This document shows positions 39,898 through 51,625 of a stretch of DNA of 64,000 nt, piece by piece. Below the pieces are notes generated by a model that saw only the letters and a list, made by a program, of their open reading frames with translations, searched no databases and was not told where the DNA came from. Each line of letters begins with the position of its first letter. Within the stretch, counting starts at the first letter, position 1. Position numbers and translations under genes: made by a program. The DNA lies in the NCBI GenBank assembly GCA_019671135.1, contig JAHRHY010000004.1, positions 1-64,000 on the forward strand, written 5' to 3'. The DNA comes from Linnemannia hyalina. Lineage: Eukaryota; Mortierellomycota; Mortierellomycetes; Mortierellales; Mortierellaceae.

Positions 39898-41177
39898 ATG
39901 GAGACTGATACCATCGTAAACCCTACGCCAAAGAAACTTGCACGGCTGCTTGATAATCTGTTGGAGAACGAATGGGGATTTCTTGATGAACCGTGGCCAA
40001 TGTGCCCAAAGGTCAAGACATTTCATCGTTCAGAGTTGAAACCAATTGCAAGAATACAGGATATGAAAAAGGTGTTGATGAAGAGACTTGGAGCCATACC
40101 AGTGTTTTTCTTTCTATCTACCATCTGGAGTAAACACTATTTCCCTGGTCCATATAACGCACTTGAGAAAGGAATTGCATTCTTGTACTTTTTCGTCGCT
40201 GGAGAGACTATGGATTCCATGGCACAGTATATGCCAAAGTCCACATTCCATTTGATATACAGTACATTCGTCAAGGTGGAACGTGCATTGTTTGAGAAGG
40301 AGATTACACGCTGTTTTGCATCCATGTTTTCTTCGCTGGAAATTCGTATTCGAACAGCCAATTGGAAAAATCCCCCAATGTTCAAGCATGTAACTCTCTA
40401 CTTGGATGGTCATGACTCTCGAGCAACATATGGGGAAGATAAAGCAGCAATGTATTCTTATAAGTTAAAGAAATCGGGTTTGAGAAGCAAGTGGCCATCG
40501 ATGCCAATGGAATGGTTCTCTTTGTATCCAAATCAGCGTCATGTCGTGATAACAACGATGGGAAAATGTTACAAGAGATGGGCATTGGTAAGAAGATCAA
40601 CAACATGGACTGTATTGCTCTCGATGGAGGATATACACAATACATTGGCGATATTGTGGAAAAAGAAAAGTTGGACGAGCGTAACTTCTGTTTTCCCATT
40701 CGTAAGAAACGACTACAGCAACTCCACGAAGAGGAATCCAACTTTAATGCTATGTTTGGTGGATTTCGATCTACGTCAGAGGCTGTCTTTGGTGATCTCA
40801 TGAAAACATTCGCCAAGTTTAATAATAAGGAGATTGTTCGAGTTGGATCTAAAAAGGAGTTTAATCTTACACTCCGCCTTTGTCTTCTCTTGCTAAATGT
40901 TCGCAACTTTGTCAAAGCAGTCGACATCGAAGAGCTGCCACATCATCGTGGATGGATGGAAGAAGGAGTAGATTATCCACGAGAAAGGCAACTTGTTCCA
41001 GAGTTAACACAAACCGTTACAGTACAAAACAAACTGGAAAATGGTCTTGAGTTACAAAGAATGCAAGAGAAATTTGTAGGAATAGATGTTGCTTCAGATG
41101 ATGATGATGAACAAACGTCAAATAAGGATGATGACGAGGAAATGTCAAACCACGAAGATGATAATACCAGTCTATAA
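39898..41177 (+). pseudogene. Family A transposase with a 1-bp deletion (A7)
   Basis: One base is missing near 40485 (GAGAAGCAAG where the intact copies read GAGAACGCAAG). The frame shifts just after residue 196, between the first catalytic Asp (170) and the second (243). The correct frame is open again from 40491 to the stop at 41177, with Asp243 and Glu295 intact there. No other break is visible, so inactivation is recent. Confidence 0.9.
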
Positions 41178-41212
41178 TTAACAAAAGTCTTTCCAAAGTT
41201 TTTAAAAACCTC

Positions 41213-42916
41213 TCAAACGCGCTCGCACTTCATATCGTCCTCGCCATGAATACGAACCTTTTTTACTGCACGAAATGTCATCAACGGTACACCTTCGACT
41301 CTGCCAATTCTCTGTAGACCTTGAAGATGCTCCACACGCCATGGTGTCCAAATCTTTGCCAACGATTTTCCTGCGCGCACCTTTATGCCACATGCTGTAA
41401 TAAAATGCCAACGATGTTCAGAACGAAATTCTTTGAGACCGGCCGCTACAATGGTATACTCTTCATCAGGCTTTAGAATTCGGTCGGCTGCAGTATACAT
41501 CGAAACATGAATAGTTTTCAGATGTAATACATTTGTATCTACTGTATCTTCATCATATTCGAAGATATCTGCAAGTGGGGCACTATATCTGTTATGAACA
41601 CGCTTTGGCCAGGCAATAGAGATGTTGTCAACTTCCACAATTCCAACTTTGCTAAATTTACGAATGACGTTAGAAGATGCATCCCTCGAAGGAAACATTC
41701 CTTTTTGCGAGCCAGCAACTAGCGTGATGGCAGTACATCCAGGCTCGCGCTTAAATGTCCTTATTTCGCCCAAAATAACTTTCTCTTTCCCATTTACCTC
41801 TTCTACATGTCCTTCCACAAAGTATATAGGTCTATTGTTAAAGGAATAGTTAGCCAGCAAAAGTGTAATAAGCTCGGGGTTCTTAAAGTTTTGCCACATA
41901 TATCCATACTTCTTAGAGGTTACCGAATTCCACCAGTGACAATAAGCAAACAGTTTCTCATGTGGAAAATGTACAGCCACCATCGAGGTAATGCATTTTG
42001 CACGTTCCTCCCACTGCATCTCAAAGGAACATTTAAATGTTTTACATTTCTTCAAGAGATTCTTTGTCTTGTCCATTTCGTCTTGATATGACTGAAGAGA
42101 TCTCAAAGATGAACCTTCAAACGTCAGCTCGATACGACTATAACCATGCTTTTTATATTTTTTAACTCGTCGTCCAAATGCTGTTTCTTTCTCCACCAAA
42201 TCCTCCAAACGTGAACCAAGGCTCTTTCGCACCTCGGCACTTTCCAAAATCTGGACAAATTTGTTATACACCTTATATCGGATATTCTTTGTATCCCCTT
42301 TTCGACCTCTCCATGAAATACAATGATGTCCTACTCTTCCCACATCATCGACAATTTTTGTAGTTTTCGTTTGTTTTAGCAATCTCTCCACGTGCAGTCG
42401 TGTGGTAATACGCGTACAATCATAGGCAAAGTCTATGTCATGTAAAGCAATGCCGCTCTCGTTCAAGCTAGACAACATGTTCGCCAAAATTGGCACAACA
42501 ATCTTTGCACGGGAAAAATCTAAAGAAACCTTGATGGCAATAAATCCCTGTTGGTATTCTTTTCCAACAAACAACTTTCTATGGCGTTTGACCATGCGCG
42601 GAGAAAAATAGTTATCATCCATTTTAACCTGCCTAGCATCGACCAACTTTACAGATTCCACAATTAAATCGGTGTGGTTAAATGCATCGCGCAGTTCAGC
42701 AATGTACTTTCCAATTGCTGTACCTTTAGTGGTATCGTCAGCAAAGTTATATATACCCCAAAAGATGATGGAATCGCAAAAGAGTTTGGAGAATTTGGTG
42801 AATCCTTTTCTCTCCACACTGCCAAATGGTGCTGACTGTAGATTACCCACATTTGACAGCAAATGGGAAATTTCGTTGATGGCTTTGTTTATCAGAGATT
42901 CTTTTGTTGGCGACAT
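41213..42916 (-). CDS. Rep-like protein, 567 aa (A7)
   Basis: Full length with all motifs. It differs from A1 by scattered changes (Ile for Asn at 86, Ala for Thr at 145, NNRPIY) and by a cluster in the last 30 residues (RVEGVPLMTFRAVKKV, then HGEDDMKCERV) that is shared with the A8 fragment. The open frame runs upstream into the B2 hairpin, but the native ATG is at 42916. B2 lies 17 bp upstream and has probably removed its promoter or co-transcribed 90-aa gene. Confidence 0.72.
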   Translation of the reverse strand: MSPTKESLINKAINEISHLLSNVGNLQSAPFGSVERKGFTKFSKLFCDSIIFWGIYNFADDTTKGTAIGKYIAELRDAFNHTDLIVESVKLVDARQVKMDDNYFSPRMVKRHRKLFVGKEYQQGFIAIKVSLDFSRAKIVVPILANMLSSLNESGIALHDIDFAYDCTRITTRLHVERLLKQTKTTKIVDDVGRVGHHCISWRGRKGDTKNIRYKVYNKFVQILESAEVRKSLGSRLEDLVEKETAFGRRVKKYKKHGYSRIELTFEGSSLRSLQSYQDEMDKTKNLLKKCKTFKCSFEMQWEERAKCITSMVAVHFPHEKLFAYCHWWNSVTSKKYGYMWQNFKNPELITLLLANYSFNNRPIYFVEGHVEEVNGKEKVILGEIRTFKREPGCTAITLVAGSQKGMFPSRDASSNVIRKFSKVGIVEVDNISIAWPKRVHNRYSAPLADIFEYDEDTVDTNVLHLKTIHVSMYTAADRILKPDEEYTIVAAGLKEFRSEHRWHFITACGIKVRAGKSLAKIWTPWRVEHLQGLQRIGRVEGVPLMTFRAVKKVRIHGEDDMKCERV

Positions 42917-42933
42917 AATAAAAGGTATACTTA

Positions 42934-43384
42934 GGAGGCCATCCATGTTCGGCTCCACCAACCATAGACTACAGTATAAAAATATCTGTCAACACCTATT
43001 AAAACAGTGTGTTCCTTGAGAGTACAACAAATCTCATCAGCTTTTTCCTTCCACCAGTCTCCATTTTCTACATTCACCACCACTACTTTGTAACATCATC
43101 TACTTTAGCTGAGAAAGCCTTGGACATGATCATCTCATATTGGAAAGGAAATTACTATCTGTAATATCAAGGATCCAATATGAGATGATCATGTCCAAGG
43201 CTTTCTCAGCTAAAGTAGATGATGTTACAAAGTAGTGGTGGTGAATGTAGAAAATGGAGACTGGTGGAAGGAAAAAGCTGATGAGATTTGTTGTACTCTC
43301 AAGGAACACACTGTTTTAATAGGTGTTGACAGATATTTTTATACTGTAGTCTATGGTTGGTGGAGCCGAACATGGATGGCCTCC
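42934..43384. repeat. B hairpin cap, left end of B2
   Basis: 451 bp with the loop at 43145-43173, which reads AAGGAAATTA, the reverse of the B1 left loop, and has one substitution. Confidence 0.9.
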
Positions 43385-44858
43385 TAGTAGAGCATTTGTT
43401 TTCGTGTTTATATAATTAGCGATGGTTACTAATATCTCCTTTTCATGATATATCCTATGTGTATATCCAATATAGCACTCGTGATACTGGTGATGATGTA
43501 GTGGTAGTTTTAAAAAAAAAGTTGGATCCCGATTTTTTTAAAAAGTAGCATAGTGGCTTTAACAAACATTGGTTGTTGGAAAGAAAGGGTAGCTGATACG
43601 TTTTTAATGGCGTTATTGCTACACTTTCTCAACAATATTCGACATTCGACATTTGACATTCGGCATTCGATTCGACAGCTGACAAACTGTAGTTATTACC
43701 ATAGTTATGATATTTGATATGAACGCATTTTGGATGACCTCGTGATTATCGTGATGTTTAATTTTAATACATTCTTGATAAACTCGTAAGTATTACAATG
43801 TTTAATGTTGACATACTTTAGGTAAGCCCACGATTTGCACGACGTTTAATATTATTACACTTTGGTTAACTTACAATTGTTATAGCATTTATTGTTATAC
43901 AGATTGTAGGTAATTACGACAATGGTAAAAACAGAGATATCGCAATTAGACCATGCATTGTGGGTAGTTGTAGATATAACAATTATATCGTTTAAAATAG
44001 ACGTTTCTTAAAACACATCACATATTTTATAATGCAAATGGCTATTATATTACAACGTTTCTATTGCATTTTGTGTGATAACAAGATAGAAAAAATGTAT
44101 TGTTAATAGAGTAATTATGTCGTTAAAAATAGACGTTTCTTAAAACACATCACATATTTCGTGATGCAAATGGATATAAACATCGTGGCGTTTCTATCGC
44201 ATTTTGTGTGATAATAAGGTAGAGAAAATGTGTTGTTAACAGAGTAATTATGTCGTTTAAAATGGACGTTTCTTAAAACGTATCACATATTTCGTGATGC
44301 AAATGGGTATGAACATTGTGACATTTCTATCGCATTTTGTGTGATAACAAGACAGAAAAAAGAAGTTGTTAACAGAATAGTTATGTCGTTTAAAATAGAC
44401 GTTTCTTAAAACACATTACATATTTCGTGATGCAAATGGGTATGAACATTGTGACATTTCTATTGCATTTTGTGTAATAATAAGGTAGAGAAAATGTGTT
44501 GTTTAAAGAGCAACTATGTCTTTAAAAATAGACGTTTCTTAAAACGTACCCCATATTTCGTGATGCAAATGGGTATGAACATTGTGACATTTCTATCGCA
44601 TTTTGTATGATAACAAGACAGAAAAAAGAAGTTGTATAAATAAAAGTTATGTAGACTTAGGAAATGTCTATAAAATATCGTTTGTATACTTTGGTGGTTG
44701 GGAGAAAATTGGTGGTTACAAAAAAGTTGTCGCAAAACCGCCATGATGAAATACTTTGACATCTGGTTGAGGGGCTTGTTCCCCTATCGTGTTTATCGTT
44801 AATAGTTTTAAAAAATCCAAAAGTGTGTTATATAAAGGAATTTTTGCTAATAGTTTAC
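43385..44858. repeat. B2 left inverted arm, five 133-bp units
   Basis: Same order as in B1, but only five tandem units (marker positions near 44001, 44132, 44264, 44398 and 44531). No gene. Confidence 0.88.
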
Positions 44859-44876
44859 CAGGTTGTAATTACAGTC

Positions 44877-45517
44877 ATGGCAAACTTAAAGCGCCTATTT
44901 CAACGGTTGTTAGAGGATGAATGGACTTTTTTGGATGTAGAATGGCCTACGCAAGAACCATCTAATAATCATAGGACTGCGTTGAAGCTAGTAGCACATA
45001 TGAAAACTGTTAAAGACTTACTTATAAGAAGATTAGGTGCAATTCCTGTATTCTACTTTCTTGTAGTTATTTGGTCTCTCAAGCAGTATCCAGGTCCATA
45101 CAGAGAAGTCGACAAAGGATTGTTGATATTGTACCACTTAGTTGCAGGCTTGGCAATGGATGGAATGTCAACCCACATACCAAAAAGTAGTTTCCACTCC
45201 ATTCATACAGAGTTCTACAAGACTAACTATAATGTGCATTCGAAGCATATTAACCATGCACTTGCGAATATGTTCTCCACATTTCCTATACGCTTGATGT
45301 CTGCTAAACTCAGGAATCCACCACTATTCCCACATGTAACATTGCATTTGGATGGTCATGATACACGTCTTTCATGTGAAGAAAAGTCTAGCTCAGACAT
45401 GTACTCTTACAAGCTGAAGAAATCTGGTGTAAGAACGCAAGTGTGTGTCGATTGCAATGGCATGGCAATACTAGTCTCTAAATCGCTACCTTGCAAGGAT
45501 AACAACGATGGTACTAT
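44877..45517 (+). pseudogene. Family B transposase, N-terminal part (B2), split by C2
   Basis: Residues 1-214 in the B1 numbering, including Asp159. C2 is inserted after TAT (45515-45517). The remainder at 50970-51588 is in frame once C2 and one TAT are removed. The start MANLKRLF matches B1. Confidence 0.9.
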
Positions 45518-46012
45518 GGAGGCCTTTCAAGTCCAAATTATCATATGGTGTTTGTTACATCTCTGCAGATCTTGACGATATCCACCGCGTCCATTAGAGG
45601 AGAGTGTATGTATGATATCAACCATTTAAAACAACCACTGTAACATTCCTTGCGCGATTATCCTACTAAACACAACTACATTCTCCAAACAACAAAGTCT
45701 TCTTATTTTTCGCTCACCAATATCTTGAATGTGTTCATCTACTATTAAACTGTAACCCTCACTGCAAGATTCGACAGAGTAGTTCTTGTATGTGATCATC
45801 TAAAGCACTTGTATTCTCAACTGTATCTTTGTCGTGAAATACAGGGGAGAGATTACATTTTAAAAATTCTTGTGCTGTCTATTGCTATTTTATTCTGTGT
45901 TCTGTTGCCCACTATGAAGAGATATGCCAGTTATGGAAGTCAACACTCCGTTCCTTGGACTTTGGATATTTTTTATATGCCTTTTTATATCCTCTGCACA
46001 TGAAGGGGCCGC
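45518..46012 (-). repeat. C terminal direct repeat, left (C2)
   Basis: 495 bp. From about 45600 to 45740 it differs from the C1 repeats at many positions (for example CATTCCTTGCGCG where C1 has the complement of a T-rich stretch), but this patch is the same in 50472-50966. Confidence 0.85.
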
Positions 46013-46173
46013 TACCGAATAAAATATAAAAATATATTTGTATTCTCAACTATGTGCTTGCTGTATGATAGATACCATCCTACATGCTGTTGTGTATACA
46101 GTTAAGTATAAGCCTTTTTAAAAAATTGTTATTGTTGGTTAACGTCATGACAATCCAATACATAAATATTATT

Positions 46174-47463
46174 ATGGATCTAACAAAACACTTCAAACAA
46201 CTGCTTGATGACCATTGGACTTTCCTCAACGCTGGATGGCCAACAATTACACCACGTAATAATCATCGTACTGTAAGCAAGGAAATTGGGTATATGCCAG
46301 AAATAAAAGAAACCCTAAATCGACGCCTTGGTCCTATTCCAGTGTACTTCTTTCTTGTTGACATCTGGCCAAAGGTTAAGTATCCTGGTCCATACAAAGA
46401 AGTGGAGAAAGGTCTTTTAATGCTCTACCATCTTGTCAAAGGACTGTCTATGGAAGCAATGGAACCACACATGCCAAAAAGTAGTTTTCATGCAATGCAC
46501 TCTGTGTTTTATAAGAAAGAATATACTTTGCACAACAAGTACATCACCAACTGTATTGCAACAATGTTCTCCACAATTAAAATACGCCTTTTGTCTGCAA
46601 AGGAAAAGAATCCTCCATTATTTAAGCATGTTACATTGCATCTTGATGGTCATGATACAAGAGCAACATACAAAGGTGAGAGTAGTGCTGATATGTACTC
46701 TTACAAGCTGAAAAAGTCAGGATTACGCACACAGGTAGCAATGGATTGTAATGGCATGGCTTTATTTGTCTCCAAATCTGCATCTTGCAAGAACAATGCT
46801 GATGGAACAATGCTGCTAACGATGAAGTTGGACAAGAGAGTGCATGAGATGGATTGCATTGCTCTCGATGGAGGGTATCCACAGTTCTTAAGGAGGCTTA
46901 TAGATGAGTCTGACACTCTTAGAATCCAAAATTTCGCTCATCCATACCGTAAACAGAAGAACAAGGAACTTACACAGGAAGAAGCGTTATACAATACCAC
47001 CTTTGGTAGTTTCCGCTCGCAGATGGAATCTCTGTTTGCAGACCTTGGTTCCACATTTGAGAAACACAACAACCGTACTCCTGTGTTGGTGGATAAGAAA
47101 CAAACATATAATTTGCAGTTGAAGTTATCTTTGTTACTCTTAAACATGAAAAAGATGGTTGCTTTGTTGAAGATTTCTGCAGAACCAATTCATACAGCTT
47201 GGCTTCGCGAAGGATTCGAGTATCCGACAACAGAGAACGACGTTGAGCAACCAATGGGATATGTTGATGTTGGTGCGCTAGTGGAGGATGGAAATACAAT
47301 GGCACAACTCCAGAACAAATTTCTTGGTATTAATCTTCATGGTGATGTTGATGTTAATGTTGATGAGGACACACCAATGGATCAAGCAGTAATAATGCAA
47401 CCCGGTCTTTCCATTGAGCTTAGAGGTACGAAGCGACAAATGGATGTTAATGGTAATTTGTAG
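46174..47463 (+). CDS. DDE transposase, family C, 429 aa (C2)
   Basis: Intact, with catalytic residues Asp158, Asp232 and Glu285, and one residue different from C1 (Lys for Gln near position 8). A TTTTTTAAAAA stretch lies upstream at about 46115-46126, and TTTTTAAAA follows the stop at 47476-47484. The near-identity of the two C interiors shows that the two elements are recent relatives. Confidence 0.85.
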   Translation: MDLTKHFKQLLDDHWTFLNAGWPTITPRNNHRTVSKEIGYMPEIKETLNRRLGPIPVYFFLVDIWPKVKYPGPYKEVEKGLLMLYHLVKGLSMEAMEPHMPKSSFHAMHSVFYKKEYTLHNKYITNCIATMFSTIKIRLLSAKEKNPPLFKHVTLHLDGHDTRATYKGESSADMYSYKLKKSGLRTQVAMDCNGMALFVSKSASCKNNADGTMLLTMKLDKRVHEMDCIALDGGYPQFLRRLIDESDTLRIQNFAHPYRKQKNKELTQEEALYNTTFGSFRSQMESLFADLGSTFEKHNNRTPVLVDKKQTYNLQLKLSLLLLNMKKMVALLKISAEPIHTAWLREGFEYPTTENDVEQPMGYVDVGALVEDGNTMAQLQNKFLGINLHGDVDVNVDEDTPMDQAVIMQPGLSIELRGTKRQMDVNGNL

Positions 47464-48137
47464 ACTTATTGCAGGTTTTTAAAATAATAGACATACATAG
47501 CCTATTTAGTCAGCGTTGAGATACGGTATTAACTGCCTAGACGCTAATATGCACCGGTATCTATTATTAAAAGTCATGGTATTATTGTAGTAGATCGGAT
47601 GCTATTCTATGCTATTCTACAACATTCCTTTTTATTTAACAAAGAGGATAAACACATGTACAAACCTACGTCATAAAAGAATACATAAACACATGTACAA
47701 ACCTACGTCATAAAAGAATACTACATTCTTAACCATTTTTAAACCCCGTCTTTAACGCCAAGCAGTCTTAATAAGCAAGATCTACGTCATACGAGGAACA
47801 CTACGTTATTAACCACTTAGATGCCTTTTTAAAACTCTTTTGTTACTAAGCGCCAAGCAGTGTTAATAAGCAAGCGCTATTAATATCCAGTGTGGCAGTG
47901 TCCCATGAATTAGTATAAATAAAGGACTCCACTTCCCTCTTGCTTAATCTTTATCTTATCTAGTAACCAACCAACCATTATCCATATCTATACAACCATC
48001 CATACCTATACAACCATCTTTTATTGCAATTCTTTATATCAGTGTACTAAGCAGCTGCAATCTACCACACATAAACTGAAAAGTCATTCACACCCACCAT
48101 ACCACAAGTACAATCTATATCGTTCATATCCAAAAAC
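47464..48137 (+). promoter_or_regulatory. Intergenic region and promoter of the 736-aa gene (C2)
   Basis: No gene. TATAAATAAA lies at 47914-47923, about 215 bp before the ATG at 48138. The leader after it is rich in CCAACCA and CCATACC-type repeats. The upstream part holds the 36-bp direct repeat seen in C1 (about 47655-47730) and TTTTTAAAAC at 47825. Confidence 0.55.
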
Positions 48138-50348
48138 ATGCAGTACGTTCAGCTTACAATCGAGCTCATCACCAAGGCCTTCGAGACATTTTCTTCTAAG
48201 AAGGGAGTGGAGTTTACCAAGAAAGATGCAAATAAGATCTTTAAGGCGCTTGATGAGGATGAGGGAGTAGAGAGATACTACTTTTGTGGTGCAAAGTGCA
48301 CCAAGTCCAAGCGCAAATGCATGAAGGAAGTTGATGATGAAGGCATGCATTGTTATGTCCACGATCCTGCGCGCAAGTGTCAAGGCACAACCATTAAGGG
48401 CGCTAATTGTGGTAGTGTAGCCAAACTTGGTGAAACATACTGTGGACGTCATCGAGAGCAGCATAAAGGTCATATGAAAAGCAGTAACAATAAGGCACCT
48501 GCCAACAAGCGTACCAAGTCTTCCAAGATAACCAAGAAGACACATACTCCTGAGTTTGTCCCTTCAGATGATGATATGACTTCCGAGGATGAAGAACCAA
48601 AGAAGCGAAAGAGAAACAAGCAGGAGTCATCGGATGAGGAGCCGTCCGATGATGATGAAGAAGATATAATTGCCGTCTCCTTTCCGTTGAGTCCAAAGGT
48701 AGTTGACATAACGTCCAAGAAAAATGTACCACTCGCTAATACAGGCATATGGATGCGTTATGCAACTAATCCAGCTTTCCTGTATGCAAAAAACTATACT
48801 GTAAATGGCAAGTACATTATTAAGCTGAAGGAAAAGGACCTCTACATTGTATTGTGTCCACCTGAGCTCATGGGGAAAAATCTTCCTGTACCGAAATTAT
48901 CTGACAAAGAGGTACGTATATTACAAAAGATGGGACTCCAAGAGGCAACTCCTGCTGATGTAGAAAAAATAGAAGAGTCTTCTGCTGATGAGAATTCTGA
49001 CGATGATACAGATGATGGTGATACGTCTGATGATGCTGGCTCTGACGATGATTCCCCTGATGATAAAGACTCTGATGATGGCAAGTCCAATAACAGACCT
49101 GATGTAGAATCTGGAGATGATACCTCTAAGGATAACCCTGATGAAAAACTATCTCATAAAAAGTCATCTAAGGATGATGAGAAGAAGACTTCTCGAAAGA
49201 AAAGGCATTCAGAGATGTCCAAAAATGCAGAGCCATCTTCTAATGTAGACGTTTCTAAGGATGGAAAAGATGAACATACATTTGCACTGGCCACAACGGT
49301 GCATAACATTAGATCAGAGAAAGACATAGCACGTGCGAAGGACAGAGGATGGATGATTCATCCTAATAACGACATGCTTGAGTATGCAACTAAGTTTACG
49401 ATGAATGGCAAGTACATTGTCAGGCTATCTGGAAAGAATACATACGTTGGCCTGTTTACGCTTGATGCTCTGCGCGGTGTCGGTGATGTTCCAGAGTTGG
49501 ATATCTTGGAACGCTCCATGCTTAGCAAGATGAAACTTCAACCATTGTCTGATGAAGAGAGAAAGACGCTTTTCAACGAGGAGATCGAAGTAGAAGAAGA
49601 AGTACCAGTAGAAGGACCAACAGATAAATCCAAGGTGATATGGAAAAAACTTAACAAGTACTTGGAATATTCCGAGAATGTACTTGTAAATGGAATGCAC
49701 ATTCTCAAGATGCGCAAAAAAGACACTGTAATCGGCTTGATGACTGATGACCATATTGCTGCAGAGAATGTAGAGTGTCATTCTCTTAGCCAGAAGGAAA
49801 AAGAGAAGTTGTTTGCTATGGGATTTAAACCGCATGAGCATAAGCAAAGCTTGCCACAGAAAGATGAGAGCACATGTGAGGATGATAAAGATGCTGAGGG
49901 CGATAAAGATGCTGAGGATGACAAAGATGCGGTGGGTGATAAAGATGCTGAAGATGACAAAGATGCTGAGGGTGATAACGATGCTGAAGATGATAAAGAT
50001 GCTGAGGATGATAAAGATGCTGAGGATGTTATGTGGAAAAGGTACCCTAAAGATAAAAGCTCCTCGGGTATAATCGTCATAGATAAAGACGAAATTAAAT
50101 GGACAACATGTTCGTTTGACAAGAAGCATGAATATGCAACCAACTACCTTTTCGACGGATGTCATCTGCTCAAGAGGTACGAAGAGGACATTATTGTTGG
50201 ACTGCTGTATAAGATACCTGCAAACGGTGACAGTAACTATAGTCGAGACAAATTTACCAACAACAAACAAAAGCAGAAGTTAATTGCCATGGGGTTCACG
50301 ATCGAGGAATTGCCTAAATTGTACTCTCCAGATGTAAAGTTTTGGTAG
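48138..50348 (+). CDS. Acidic multi-domain protein, 736 aa (C2)
   Basis: Same protein as at 29956-32166, with Ser at residue 361. The two Cys/His clusters, the basic nuclear-signal-like patch, the four 70-residue repeats and the acidic DAEDDK linker are all present. The gene has its own TATA promoter, unlike the other element genes, and a long leader. It takes the place of the Rep-like gene of A and B, so it may be the C accessory factor (for example binding the ends), or cargo; the sequence does not decide. Confidence 0.75.
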   Translation: MQYVQLTIELITKAFETFSSKKGVEFTKKDANKIFKALDEDEGVERYYFCGAKCTKSKRKCMKEVDDEGMHCYVHDPARKCQGTTIKGANCGSVAKLGETYCGRHREQHKGHMKSSNNKAPANKRTKSSKITKKTHTPEFVPSDDDMTSEDEEPKKRKRNKQESSDEEPSDDDEEDIIAVSFPLSPKVVDITSKKNVPLANTGIWMRYATNPAFLYAKNYTVNGKYIIKLKEKDLYIVLCPPELMGKNLPVPKLSDKEVRILQKMGLQEATPADVEKIEESSADENSDDDTDDGDTSDDAGSDDDSPDDKDSDDGKSNNRPDVESGDDTSKDNPDEKLSHKKSSKDDEKKTSRKKRHSEMSKNAEPSSNVDVSKDGKDEHTFALATTVHNIRSEKDIARAKDRGWMIHPNNDMLEYATKFTMNGKYIVRLSGKNTYVGLFTLDALRGVGDVPELDILERSMLSKMKLQPLSDEERKTLFNEEIEVEEEVPVEGPTDKSKVIWKKLNKYLEYSENVLVNGMHILKMRKKDTVIGLMTDDHIAAENVECHSLSQKEKEKLFAMGFKPHEHKQSLPQKDESTCEDDKDAEGDKDAEDDKDAVGDKDAEDDKDAEGDNDAEDDKDAEDDKDAEDVMWKRYPKDKSSSGIIVIDKDEIKWTTCSFDKKHEYATNYLFDGCHLLKRYEEDIIVGLLYKIPANGDSNYSRDKFTNNKQKQKLIAMGFTIEELPKLYSPDVKFW

Positions 50349-50374
50349 TTGTTGAGACAGATGAAGAGTAGATA

Positions 50375-50383
50375 TTTTAAAAA
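50375..50383. terminator. TTTTAAAAA after the 736-aa gene
   Basis: The motif lies 26 bp after the stop; a second, TTTTTAAAAA, lies at about 50434-50443. Confidence 0.4.
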
Positions 50384-50471
50384 CTATCCAATTGTCAACA
50401 GTTGGCATTTGTGGTTGTATATATAGCATGAACTTTTTAAAAATGTAACATGTCTTCGACACTTCCACCTA

Positions 50472-50966
50472 GGAGGCCTTTCAAGTCCAAATTATCATAT
50501 GGTGTTTGTTACATCTCTGCAGATCTTGACGATATCCACCGCGTCCATTAGAGGAGAGTGTATGTATGATATCAACCATTTAAAACAACCACTGTAACAT
50601 TCCTTGCGCGATTATCCTACTAAACACAACTACATTCTCCAAACAACAAAGTCTTCTTATTTTTCGCTCACCAATATCTTGAATGTGTTCATCTACTATT
50701 AAACTGTAACCCTCACTGCAAGATTCGACAGAGTAGTTCTTGTATGTGATCATCTAAAGCACTTGTATTCTCAACTGTATCTTTGTCGTGAAATACAGGG
50801 GAGAGATTACATTTTAAAAATTCTTGTGCTGTCTATTGCTATTTTATTCTGTGTTCTGTTGCCCACTATGAAGAGATATGCCAGTTATGGAAGTCAACAC
50901 TCCGTTCCTTGGACTTTGGATATTTTTTATATGCCTTTTTATATCCTCTGCACATGAAGGGGCCGC
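50472..50966 (-). repeat. C terminal direct repeat, right (C2)
   Basis: Second 495-bp copy, the same as 45518-46012 including the C2-specific patch. Confidence 0.85.
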
Positions 50967-51588
50967 TATGTTGGTTGGTATGAAGATACATAAGCACATC
51001 CACGAGCTAGATTGTATTGCATTGGATGGAGGGTACACACAATACATTAAGAAAATAGTAGAAGAAACAAGCATGAGCAAGAAAAACTTTTGTTATCCAA
51101 TTCGCAAAAGCCGTGGGAAAGATCTTGCACAAGATGAAACTAACTACAATAAGATTTTCGGCAGTTTCCGCTCTCAGATAGAAGCCGAATTTGGAGATCT
51201 TGGAGCAACCTTTGAGAAGCACAACAATAGGAAACCAGTGTTGGTAACCAAGATAGAAACATATAATTTGCAATTGCGATTGTGTCTCTTACTTATGAAC
51301 ATCAAGAAGATGGTGGCACTACTGCAGTTAAATCTGGAACCCATTCATAGTGCCTGGATTAGAGATGGCTTCGACTTTCCATATGCCAATGGTGCAATGG
51401 AACAAATCTTGGATTATATTCCAGTGGATGAGATGTTGCATGATGCACGAGATATAACAAAGTTACAAGAGCAGTTCTTGGAGATGACTACTATGGATGT
51501 CGAGGATAAACAACGGGAAGAGCCGACTAATAAGCGACGTGAAATTTTTGCAGGAGTGGAGATTCCATCATATAAGCGTACAAAGTAA
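50967..51588 (+). pseudogene. Family B transposase, C-terminal part (B2)
   Basis: Begins with the TAT duplication, then continues from LVGMK to the native stop, carrying Asp233 and Glu285 and the basic tail. The open frame upstream, inside C2, is a read-in and not native. Confidence 0.9.
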
Positions 51589-51625
51589 GCCCATTGTAAT
51601 TTTTAAAAACTATCTATTAGCATTC

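Larger units (their letters stand above)
39494..42933. mobile_element. Element A7, left part, cut by B2
   Basis: Tip GGGAAATGTC at 39494, a single A' module to 39772, then a transposase pseudogene and a full-length Rep-like gene. B2 interrupts it at TTA (42931-42933), between the Rep-like gene and where the 90-aa gene should be. The 90-aa and zinc-ribbon genes and the right end are missing from the window. Confidence 0.82.
45518..50966. mobile_element. Element C2, 5449-bp family C transposon
   Basis: The tips are GGAGGCCTTTC at 45518 and GGGGCCGC ending at 50966. The target duplication is TAT (45515-45517, 50967-50969) in the B2 transposase gene. It lies in the opposite orientation to C1. 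The terminal direct repeats are 45518-46012 and 50472-50966. Both genes are intact. Confidence 0.92.

Noticed and set aside
48138..50348. Integrated giant-virus genome segment
   Set aside because: Only the style of one or two proteins is virus-like; the unit is bounded by transposon ends with target duplications and lacks viral core genes.
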